Origin: Bolinopsis microptera
Lineage: Eukaryota > Ctenophora > Tentaculata > Lobata > Bolinopsidae
Assembly (NCBI RefSeq): GCF_026151205.1
Contig: NC_087073.1
Location: 4,175,001 to 4,239,000 of the forward strand
Length of the DNA stretch: 64,000 nt
Direction of reading: 5' to 3'
The translations under genes were made by a program, and so were the position numbers. The notes beneath the pieces are model-generated. The model saw only the letters and a list, made by a program, of their open reading frames with translations. It had not been told where the DNA came from and ran no database searches. Shown here piece after piece: positions 15,201 through 27,200 of the stretch (within the stretch, counting starts at the first letter, position 1; every line of letters starts with the position of its first letter).

Positions 15201-18200
15201 AGGTACGCTGTCATTTATTCGAGTTTTACAACTTACATTAATTACTAAAAAGTTAGCAAGGGCCGTATCACCAAGAAGGCAGAGGGGGGAGGGGGGGGGG
15301 GGGGTTCGTCCTCCTGTTTTGTGGCACTGACAGACCCAAGAGGCGGGAACATATAAAGTATCATTGCCTTGCCACCAACGAGTGGAATGTATTTGTGGCG
15401 GGATGTCGGACCAACTAATCAACTTGTTCTTAGTCTCACCTCTCCAGATTGTTCCTTGTCAAATGAGCGTTAGCATGTTGCCCGGTTACTTGCTTTAAGC
15501 TAGTAACCTTTATAACTTATTGCACTTCGTTCGTCTGGTCGGCTCTCTGATCATCCTTTGACACCTAAATTCTCAACAATTTTTTAAGGGGCTCCTCAAC
15601 TCCCCAGTTACTCGATACAAGCTGAATAACGGATCTGTTAGTAAACCAGAAGAGGCTGCATAAAAATATAATTAACTCTAAAATTGATAATAGTTATGGT
15701 AGAGTTGTGCAATAAAATGGTATCACAGTGCTGGCAAGCACGACCGTTGCATTTATTGTGGGTATACTATGTTCCCCATTTACTATTATACCCCCTTTAC
15801 TATTATACCCCCTTTACTATTATACCCCCTTTACTATTATACCCCCTTTGGTACACGTTACAAGCCTCTTTTGTGCACGCGAAGCGTGCACTCCGGCCGG
15901 AGGCGGCGGCCGAAGGCCGCCGCCTCCGGCAGGAGTTTTCCAGGCATTAGGACTCATCGGAAGTCGTTCAGCAGATTTATTTTTAGTTCAAAACATTCTA
16001 ATTTGATGTCAAAGATGACAGGAATAAAAAATAGTTATGTTGAGATTTTAAAGAAATTTGCATAAAATACTCGCCAGCACTGTTATACGAAATTCGGTAA
16101 AAAACCCAAAATCGCCATATTCAGGTGCCTTAAAAACGATGTTAAAATTGAGTTAGAGATCTGAAATTTTGCAGGGCGTCTAGACGTTGACCAAATCGAC
16201 TGTAAAAAAAGTTTCAAGTTTCAGGAGCATCGGGAAATGGGTTTTCTAGAACCCCTGTTTTACGACAGATTGTCGTGACATAGATAGATATACATATATA
16301 TTCAGGGATAGACGCTTTGCCAGTCAATTGTAGCCTGTATTTAAGTGTCCATAGATTCAAAAGTATAAAAGATACAGCCATTTCCGACCACAGGTCTTGC
16401 AAATAATTGTTTACACTTTAGTTTACATTGTATACAAAAATTATTTGGCGTCATAAACACCCCTTGATGACGTCATCAAGTTAACCGTTTTTAAAACTTG
16501 ATTTTTGACAAAGTAATAACTTTTAAAATTAATTTTAAACCATTAAGAAGTAATTTTATTCAAAATCTGAGGAAATTTTTATCTTAGATAATTGTTCAAG
16601 CATTCTGAAAATCTACCGGAAAGTTTTTCTAGCTTGCTCCTTCATAAAGATATTCGTCATTGAAGTTTGTGCTTTTTTGAAGAATTATTTTATAAAAACG
16701 TCAATTTTGCGATTTAGTATTCTCTGGTGTTGGGCCATGCCTTGGGTTGTGGAGCTCAGTTCTGCTTCCTATAGGTATAAATTGTGCATTAGGCTAGTTT
16801 TAAAGTTGAAAATCGAAAAGTTGCACACGTGGGGACACGCCCAAATTGATAGAAAATTACTAAAATCACTGAAAATTGCTGTTTTCGTTATTTTCTGTCA
16901 ACTTTAGAGTGCCGTTGTGATTACAGTTCTTTTTGAAATACTTTGAAACTTTGCATGCTTATCAAGCTATATATAAAACAATTACATGCAAAATTTTACA
17001 GCGATTTAGTATTGGATGCGCACGCAACGTCCGCTCAAAGTTTGCACGTGCGAAAGGTGAGAATTTTGCTCATTCATGATTTCCAACAAATTCTGCTTTG
17101 CCACGACAGTTTAATGTCATTATATATGAATTTAATGCCAACTTGAATGAGTATTAAGTGGCATATTCAGTCAGTGATCGACCGATATGCTTCCCTAAAC
17201 ACAAGGAAATGTTTTTAAAGGAAAAATTTCGAAATCGTTGAAACTTCCTCCTTATTAACGAAGATATCAGTTTATATTTCGACTTTATAAAGTACCCTGA
17301 CATTATAATCAAAAAGAAATGATATTTTACCAAAACCCATAATCATGGGTAGAGTGGACCGCTGCCAGTGTCTCTCTTTCCCAAATAAAAAGGAAATGAT
17401 ATTAATTTGATTGACCGTTCTCAAATGCAAAATGATACCGAGAATGAAATCGGTCGCTCGCTTTTCCCATTCATTTACAATTGTATAATAGATTAAGAAG
17501 AACTACCCAAAGGCAGCTGTACTCGGCAATGAAGATTCAATAAACTTCAACTTGTTCAATAAGTAATAACTACCACCCTTGTCCCTTTCCCCGAAATACT
17601 AGGTATCGACCCGAACGCAACCCAAAGAGATTTTTACAGCATCTGATTGATGTAATCAATCGAAACTTATTTATACAATTCGTAAGCCGTGAATGAATGG
17701 GAAAAGCGAGCGACCGATTTCATTCTCGGTATCATTTTGCATTTGAGAACGGTCAATCAAATTAATATCATTTCCTTTTTATTTGGGAAAGAGAGACACT
17801 GGCAGCGGTCCACTCTACCCATGATTATGGGTTTTGGTAAAATATTAAATTTAAAATGTCGGTCCCACATTTTAATATTCACATTTTCCCGCTGACAAGC
17901 TCTCTAATTGTTGACACATCTCGTAGGTTTACGGGCTAAACAGTGTGAAGGCTTTTAAATTTTCCAACGACTGTATATTGTATTCTGAAGTCGGTCATTT
18001 GGAAAATCCCCCGTTTTGTGTATACAACAGCGCCTGATAGGTTCTCCTGCTAGGAACGTTGGGAATTAAAACTGAGGGGTATGGGAAGAACATAAGTTTA
18101 ACCTTTTAAGTTTCAGATACAATGTTCCCAGTTCCTTGCTTGTATTTTGTAACTGAGAGTTCCATTACAAGATGTAGTAAATTTTAGCCATTGTTCTTTA

Positions 18201-21200
18201 ATTCGATCTTCTTGTCGACCAAATTTCGGGTTAGAGTTTTCGACTGACAGGTTACCCCCTTTCAGTTTCCGAAAATAGCGATTATTGTCCTTCAAAGTAC
18301 AATTAATACAAACATATTATGTGACATGAACCAAGAGTGTAGTTTCACAGTAAATCATCACTTGAATGAAACTCATGTTAGTCACGCCACTGCGTCAGCC
18401 ATGTCAATGGATCACTCACCACTAATTAACATGTTATATTCGTACACACACTCCCACACATGAGCGAGCCACAATGTCTGCCGGTCTGCGGCACCCGATT
18501 ACCTGAAGACACCATCTTACACGCATTTTAGGTCACGCGCGCCCGCACGTGACCGGTACATTTGCAGATATCGAATCTACACCCTACACTCGTTTGCCGG
18601 TTTTGTTCAGTACATTTTCGTTGTAGTGGTCGTTACATGTGCTGAGATTCAAACTATCTCCGGATTCCTTAAATACCATCCTCACACTGCACTATCGCAC
18701 TTCTTGAGTGGTCGAGCCCTCAGTAATTCCTTTTCGAGTTCCGTGTCAATTGTTGCTAAATGATGTGTCATACCCAAATTCTTGACATAGAATATTCTAT
18801 CATCGTATGGAAAAGTCGCTTCTTTGCACAAAGTCCGGAATGTTTTACCACTATCACACTTTGCATTACTTAATAAGTGATGCTTATTTCTGTTTTTAGC
18901 TGCTGTGTGTTTGGTATTTCTCCTTGACACTTGTTCATTGCGTCCGTAAACTTGAAAATACAACTTTAAAACGCTCATTTGTCGCCTTGTTCAGGTTTAA
19001 TTCAAGGAATCACACAACTCGCTCAACTTTCTTAGCTCAACTCTCCCCGTTCATTTTGAATCCATTGAACACTATCTGTTCTCTTTACATAGTAAATCTG
19101 CAATCCTGGCGCCGATCAAAGGATCCAAATCTGCAATTCTGGCACCAACCTACACTTCCAAGATCCCCAAGCTCCTTCAGCAACCCGCCACCAATGGGAA
19201 GTCTAGTACCATATACTATTCAGAGGTTTGCTGAACTACATATTAATTGTTAAATTCTCTCTTTCTCTCTCTGCACGTTTATCTTCTCTCTTTTTTTATC
19301 AACTAAAGATGAACCACCCTGGGATAGTCAGTAAACTCTACAGCGCACAGCACTGCATGATTATCCTTAAGCTGTGCGGGTTTCTTTTCAGTGTATACGT
19401 GATACAGAGGTCGTGTTTTTAACGTGCATTACACTGCACACTGCATCGTGATTTTAAATCATGAACAACTAATAACCGTTGGAAGAGTAAAACTGCTAGA
19501 ACTTTTCACAATCCAGTCAGTATACTCGCGTAGTACGTGGTTGTGTTAGTGAGTACGACAGATTATCTAACTGTGTCCCAGAAAAATTAGATAATCTCAG
19601 AGAGAAAACGTCTCATTTACCGGATTTGATGATGTTCTCTCTCTCGCTATCACGGGATTTGTCATTGTGCTTTCAGTATCCATGGTTTGGGATCATTCAT
19701 CTTGAGAGAGCACATCGAGCAGTCATTCAGATTGGCATTTTGATTTATTGAAATCGATTATCTCATGTTATTATCATAATCTTACTCTTAAACTGTAGAT
19801 TCCGCTTCTGTTCATGATCGACGATCAGCATACTTTTTGCCAAATATCATGGTTTTTACGTTTATACCATCATAATAATATGTCAACACTGACTTTGGTT
19901 TAATCACTGACTTTTGTTTTAAGCAGGATAGTTTTAACGAAAGTTTAGAATTTTTTTCGTACGAGGCAGATAAGTACTAATCGGATGAGTAGATGGGACC
20001 GTTTTTATTGTGTCTTTTTGAATATATCTTTATCTATCACTGTGTGTTTGTCGTTACCATTGTGCCGTTTCAATTTGGAATGTTTAATGTTTGTCATGAT
20101 GTACCTGAAGAATGCTGGTAACCCTCCTATTTTCATCTCGCCCCTTTGTGCGGTGATGCCACTTAGCCACTAGCTCCGTATAGACGTTGCTGAACGATTA
20201 ACAAGGTTAACAGTATAATACAAGTATAATAGTATACTCCATGTTTGACGTTTGTAAACTGTTCTATCTTGTGGACCTCGTTTGCAGACACCACCTCACG
20301 TTGCACATCTGGTACGCTTGAACAAACGTCTTTTATTAATATTTAATTGACCGCAGGATGTGCTCCTATTTTCATGTTGCCGGCATCTTTTGATCAATCT
20401 CTTTTCGTGTAGGAGTCAATTTGGCTTAATTGGCGATAATCTCCGGTTTATCTTAGAGCTCACCCGTTTACGATGAGAACAAAAAATTTGGCTTCTGACT
20501 ACTTTTTCTCGACAATTTGTTGAACCGCCCATCGTACCTGATCAGCCAAAACGTGGATAGATATTTGAACCTAGGCAGAGTTGTTAGCGTTCACCTTTAG
20601 GTATGATGGAGTTGGGGCAACTTAGTGCTAATGGTGATACTGAAAATGGAGAAAATGGTCATGATCATCTAAATTGTGAGAATGGCGAAAGTCACCTCGG
20701 TGTTGAGAATGGTGAGAATGGTGTTAACGGCTACAAATTACTTGGTGAACAAACTAAACATCTGTACAATCATACCTTACGGATAATGGTAACTCGCGCT
20801 CTTACAATACAGGGGTTTTATTCGCTGGACTAGCATGGCAATCAATCTCTGACCGCTCGCTGTATAAAGTTGAAAAGGTGTTTTATCGTTGAAAGATTTT
20901 GTAACAACTTAATATTCTTATTTTATAAGAATATTAAGTTGTTGGCATGTAGTCCGTATTTTATTTATCAACGAAAGCGTTTTCAAAACTGTTTTTTAAA
21001 TGACAATCATATGCATGCCCTTATAAGTCGATTGTTGAAAGCTGTTTTTAACAATTCATTGCCGGTCTGTCCTAGCTACTACGGTATAGGACATAACGGC
21101 GTATGACAGTCCGGTGGAAGACGTTACGGTGCAGTTTCCTAAAATATTGGACAGTTCGCCGGCTCAAATGAGACTCACATAACTATGATATGGGCACTAC

Positions 21201-24200
21201 GGTGAACCGGACACAACCAATGTTAAAGTATTAAATCTAGTGTAACCAGACTGTGCACTTAATCTAATCACATGATCCGACTTGATGTTTTCTTTTCAAA
21301 TGAAATTTTGGTCTCCAAGTCTCAATATACTTTCCGTCGTGTAAACGTTAAGATATCTTAAATCACTGATTATTATTGTCGAACTTTTTTAATCAACTGT
21401 TGTCACTTGCCAGACAAAACGTCATTTCTATCATTCCATTGTCTCATAGGGTTTATCAGTCAAGTCATATACAATTAAAAAGGTTAATAGCTTTGATAAC
21501 GAATTTACGCTATTGAAATAAATTAATGCTCTCATAAACTAGATTTGAAATTAAAAAGAGTAGTTAAGTCAAATTGTATTATCATTGGTTATGTCTGGTT
21601 CAGCTGTAGTTTCGTAGTTTCGTGTGATTCCGCCGCGCCGTTCACTCTCTTGGGAAAGTTTGGCCCTACTGTCTCCGCCGTAGTGTCCTATAATATGCTT
21701 AGTTCATTTCTGAGTAGGCATATTCTTTCTCTCATAACTCTTGTTAGACCCTCAGGGTCTTAGACCCTGGATCAGACCCTGGATCTGATATCCGATATGT
21801 TCTATAAAAGTGCATAGTAGCTTCCAGCTTAATGTATGTAGTCACGTACTGTAGTCACGTACTGTAGTCACGTACTGTAGTCACGTACTGTAGTCACGTA
21901 CTGTAGTCACGTACTGTAGTCACGTACTGTAGTCACGTACTGTAGTCACGTACTGTAGTCACGTACTGTAGTCACGTACTGTAGTCACGTACTGTAGAAA
22001 TCATCAAGATCATTAGATCATTTGATTAACTAACGTATAGCAGACCAGACGTATGACCTACTGATTGATGTACTAATAATCCCAGTACTTATTTAGAATA
22101 CTTATATTAGGAGAGTTCTGTGGAAACTTCTGCTGGGTCACCCAATATTATGTCAACCTCCCAGACAGCATTGCTACTGTTCCAATCCAGCAAGGAGTTC
22201 CTGTTCACGTGTAGTTACTCAAGTCAATGTTAAACTTTAATGCGGGAGAATCTTTTCAAGGAGAGAGAGAGAGAACTCGTAACCACCCTGGGTGTATGAC
22301 CTAAATCATAAAATATGCACAATGTTGATCGTGAAGCCCATGAAATCTCGATACCCTGGGCAGGGGGAAACCCGTCAATTCTCAAGCTGGCTCTTTATGT
22401 GGCGTCCTCGACATAGACTGTTGCAGTAAATTACGAGCTCTAGCTTTCTGTTCACTTGTTCCACCATGGAATCAGCACCTCTTGCCACAACCGGAATATC
22501 ACATTATTACTTTTTCTTTTTCTTAAGCGCAGCACTAGTAGTAGTTGTCATGCCCTGATTTTAAACACCCTGTTTGGTGGAATATTATTTACCGTGTACC
22601 CGGATAAACGCCCTGTACTTTACTCGTGTTAGTACATTCTAGCTCCCTACTCCTCCACTAGCTGCTCTCTGCAACCTTCTTTTCCGTGGTTGTATTTTGA
22701 ATATAATTGCTCCGCCGATAGCCCCTTTTCTCAGCCGTGCTGGCTGCTGGTTCACCGCCAAAAAGCAACAAGCACATGATCGTTAGCTGTCGTCCTTTCT
22801 TCCTGTGCGTTTCACACCCTCCACCACTGAAATCCTGTCGTTGCTAATTAGTTTTCAAACTGGACGTTAATCAGGTCGAGTACCTGTCAACAATAAAACC
22901 ACGTACGTGTCAGCCACTACTCATGGGCCAATAATCCGACACTCTGACCTTATCAGGAGACATGTCAACATCTCTGTGTGCACATATATCATCCCTCGCT
23001 GTCACGTGACGCTGACACGTGATTCTGAACCGACCAATAGTATCCCGTAGCTATACCTACCTAGGGATTTAGTAGCTTCTGTCATCCAATATAAATACAC
23101 GCTTTATATATATATATTGTGGAGGTCATCCGCGAGCCATTTTATTTTATATTTACCAAGGAAATGCAGCTTTCTTTTGGTAGATTATTAGATCTTTTGT
23201 AGTATTGTTGTATATACTAGTATTTGTTTGAGATTTTAATTAGCTCGCTTCTCGCTACAGTTAAAGTAGAGCCTTAAGATGGTGCAACGAACCAAGCATC
23301 TCACTCGAGTATGTCTCCTTGCTTCTCTTCTAATCGTTTTGATTTTCACACTTTTTCACTTCATCTTTTATATCTTTTCAAATTTCAGTATATTTCCATC
23401 CCGCCCATTATCTGCAGTCAGTCAATGTTATACAAACACACACTTAGATATGTATTGTATTATAACAGTTGAATTTGTTGAAGTGATACTACAGCTAAGT
23501 TTCAATGTTATAACGCCCACCTAATTAAGGCATCGACCCCAAAATTTTTCGCCCACTTCAATCTCAGTTCTCACATTTCGATCTCGCTTGCTCAACAAAG
23601 TTGTTAACCTTTCCCTTCCTCAGCACGAGCGATTAAAAGCAGAGAATGCTAGACAGTCGGAGGAGACAGCCAGGAAGAACGAGGTAGCCACTCTTAATGC
23701 CACCATTACCACCCGGGATAACGAGATATCCATCCTCAAGAAACAAGTCGACGATTTTGAAAAGGCTAATTCCGTCTCGAAAAAGGTCCTCAAAACCCTT
23801 CAGGTAAACTGAAGATTTCTTTATATCTGTTGGAATTAAGGGGGTTACTTTTTATAGTCCATTTGTATTTTGTAAGCTTTAAAAGTGTTAAGTTTTGTTG
23901 ATATACACCAGATTTTTCAGCATAATATAACCATGTTTCTCCGCAGGTCGACGTCGATGAGCTTGAAGCTCGATTAGCGAAGAAAGACAATGAAAAAGCA
24001 GAACTCACCCGGTCCTTCTCAGAAGATTTTGAAGCAGAATTGGAGAAAGAGAGAGCCAGACACGACGCTGAGTTACAGAAACAGGTCAGTCCCAATTCCC
24101 AAATCTCTATTATATTTTAATAGTTATTCGATATCAATGGTAGCTTGAGTTTAGAAGTATCTCCGTTTTCGACAACAATAGTGCTTTGACTCTAAATTGA

Positions 24201-27200
24201 ATTACTACTGTACTCAAAGTTTGAGTAAAGTAGTAATTCAATTTCGAAATTTTTTAGTTGTAAACATTTTTCAATTTTATTCCTCATAACTTTCTTGCAT
24301 TTTTGCTTTTTCCACTCTTACTTTTTTCAAACTTTAAATTCGTTTAGTAACACTGGTTTTCTCCTGCTTCCTTACATGGTCTTGTAACCGGCCATCATGA
24401 ACAGAGTCAGACTCCCAATTAAAGCATAGGAATCCTCTCAACTTGTCAATGCCTCTGTCATATCATGATCTAACTAGTATTTAACACGGAAACTCCCGTA
24501 CAGGTCGGAGATATTGAAGCTAAGTTGAATGAGAAAGAGAAACAACTGGAAGCTCTGATCGCTGAGCTGAACGAGGCTAAAGCCGAGCAAGAAAACTCAT
24601 CACGAATGGAGAGTGAGTTGGACACGCTGCAGAAACAAATCGAGAGTCTGACCGGCCGACCTACTTCTGAAGGTAAGGCCAAGGAATGCGAATTTTTAAA
24701 ATTCCACATGGCATCAAATTCCATTAAATTAAAAGATGGTCATTTGTCGCGATCGAGTTAAAAGCTTGGACATTTCCCAGCTTTATAGACTCACATACGC
24801 CTAGTTGCGCCTGTTACCCTTGTGTAATGTGTATCCATATTCCACAATGCCTCTCCCTCCTTGTTCCGCCATAAAAATGTCACAAAGCATGCCTGCAGCT
24901 TTAGCAGACACGATTCAGACCTATAATATGTCATGCATAATGACTTGGAGTTATTCTATATCAATTTCGTTATCTTGTGATGAATCTCGGTGAAGGTAGG
25001 CCGTATGGGATCATCATATTACATTAGAGGCCTTACATGAATTCACATGCGGGAGTAGGGAGTAAAATCACATACCTTCCACACCGAGTTAAGATATTTC
25101 TGCAGGCTCGCTGTTGTAGCCCTTGAACACCTGCCACGTATACGAAGCTTACGTCCAAACTGTGCCGGCCAGTTCTTGTGCGCGCTCTCTATTTTGCAGT
25201 ACCGGGCCCCGCCTCTGTTTTTGTTCACTGTTTGTCTCGCGAGAGTTCAGATATATTGTGGAATTTGGATATTATATTTTTGCGTGTGTGTCTAATGTCT
25301 ATATAAGAGGGAGTCTGTGCGTGATATCTATTTATTCTTGTTGTGCCCCTTACCTGACGTGGTGACACGTCCTCAGTTTAGGAAAAGTTAGATTTGTAAC
25401 TTAAACTTGTTGTGTGCTCGGCTAATGTTGTTATTGTGACCCTTTATAATTGTATGATTACATTTGATTTGTGTCTTGTTGTATCAGTGTTCAGAACAGT
25501 ATTATCATTGCTCCACGTACCACGCTTTTTGTTGTTTTTTGTGTTTCGTGCCCTAATATTTCTCTTCGTTACCCCCTCCCAGATATGGCCGAGGTAGAAT
25601 CGCAGCTCGCTGCAATGACGGAAGCTCTGGAGAAGAAGGAGGATGAGCTGATCGAAATGACCGCCATGCACAACATTACTATCCGCGACAATAAAGACCA
25701 GCTGGAAACTTTGGAAGCTGAAGTGTTGAGATTGAGCGATGCACTGAAGGATGCAAATGGTGCCAAAGAATCTTTCGAGGATGAAAATGAGGAGCTGGAG
25801 AAAGAGCTTGCTGCTGCCAAACAAGGTAAATAGTGAGACGAGAGAGTGAGAAGCCAGTGCTTTTGAGTGTGGAAGTGTGAGGGTGAGGCAGAAACTGGGA
25901 GTATATGTGTGAGGGAGGAATGTTGAGTGTGAGTACGTGTGTGAGGGAGGAATGTTAAGTGTGAGTGGAGATAGTGTGTGAGGGAGGAATGTTGAGTGTG
26001 TGTGGAGATAGTGTGTGAAACTGAGAGAGTGATGTGCTGGCAGAGTGTGACGTCATCTAGGCTGTGCAGTGAGAGAGAGAGAGAGAGAGGCGTGTTCACA
26101 GAGTTGAGTGTAAGGAGAGTGACAGATGCCACGTGGCAAAATGGTCACGTGGTACAGCGGTCCTTTCCCTCAATCAATCTTGACAGTAGGCGTACCCTAT
26201 AACAATTCTCTTGAGAGAGCAGGAAGAGCTTTAGAAGCTCGGTAGATTCGTGCGTCAAGGCTCTCGTGCTAGATGTCCTTCACTGAATACGTAGAAACGA
26301 TTTTCTCACGTACCAGTTCCCACCTGTTAATTAACTTAGCTCAGATAACAGATTAGAGTTTAGTTCTAAAGTGGTTGATATAATTTATAAGCACAGATGG
26401 TTAACAAAAGACCCATCTGGAGTACACTGTTAGACCATATATAGTGTAAGCTTGTGAGCGTTTCAAAGTAGCCACCCTTGTAAGTGACGTGTCCTAACTC
26501 AACAATAAGAGAGAGAACATTCTAGAACAATTTGTGAGTGTGAGTTTCAATGATCTAAAGTGTCTGCACTTGGAGAAGGAACGATTCTTGATTTATTGGA
26601 GCTGATCGAATTACACGCTGTAAATTGTTAAAGTTGCTGAGAATTATTTGTACCGCGCTGACTGGATCATGGTTACATATACACTGGTAGACATTATTTT
26701 ACATCTGCACTGATGAGGCGTGGTGATGTACACTGTCCGAAGACACGTACGGCTATACAATTTATTAAGAGTTTGGCGCTGAGAACATGGTTATTTAATT
26801 TCGGTGAAGTATTCCGAGGAGTGGCCCTGCTGAGCAGTTTTAGTCGCCGATGTGGTTGTGATTTAATTAAACTTTAAAGTTAAAATGAAGTCGCTAATTA
26901 AAGTTATAGTAATGTAACCACAGCATGAGAAATGAGAATGTTACATGAACATACAGCATGAGAACAATACTCACGATATTAAATTGTTGTAACATGTGCA
27001 CAGCGTATCCTTCTTGCTGATATTCATTGAACCCGCCCTTCTTTCCGCGCCAGATGCCGAACAGAAAGTATCTGAACTGCGTGAACAGCTAAACCTGGAA
27101 ACAAACGAGGCTAAAACCGCGGCCAAAACCGCGGCAGACCAATGTCTGAGTTTATCCTCGGAAGTTGAACTCCTGACTAAGGAGCTCGCTGTTTCCAAGG

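Larger units (their letters stand above)
10838..15720. other. Intron 3 interior, AT-rich, repeats only
   Basis: I support no exon here. It holds a 17-bp direct repeat TGTGAACCTAGAGTTCA near 10870-10927, a repeated TACCG-rich patch at 12215-12440, a 21-bp tandem duplication at 12757-12793, a diverged 130-bp repeat pair (11889-12020 and 13577-13707) and a poly-G tract at about 15285-15304. The long hydrophobic frames at 13885-14344 look fortuitous. Confidence 0.5.
15722..17838. mobile_element. 2.1-kb non-coding element, copy 1
   Basis: Collinear with 55209-57356 for about 2 kb. Both begin with a GCTGGCAAGCA motif followed by ACCGT and short arrays of TACTATTATACCCC, run through a shared AT-rich body, and end in large inverted repeats finishing in CCCATGATTATGGGTTTTGG. 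No long ORF is conserved between the copies. In this copy the terminal inverted arms are 17329-17475 and 17691-17838. A third, short piece of the left end lies at 34879-34965. Non-autonomous element of unknown class. Confidence 0.7.

Noticed and set aside
15684-16065. Three overlapping plus-strand frames
   Set aside because: All translate the TACTATTATACCCC array and the GC hairpins.
25569-26132. 187-codon minus-strand frame
   Set aside because: It is the complement of exon 7 plus the purine-rich intronic repeats; the Ser/Leu/His-rich product reflects composition.
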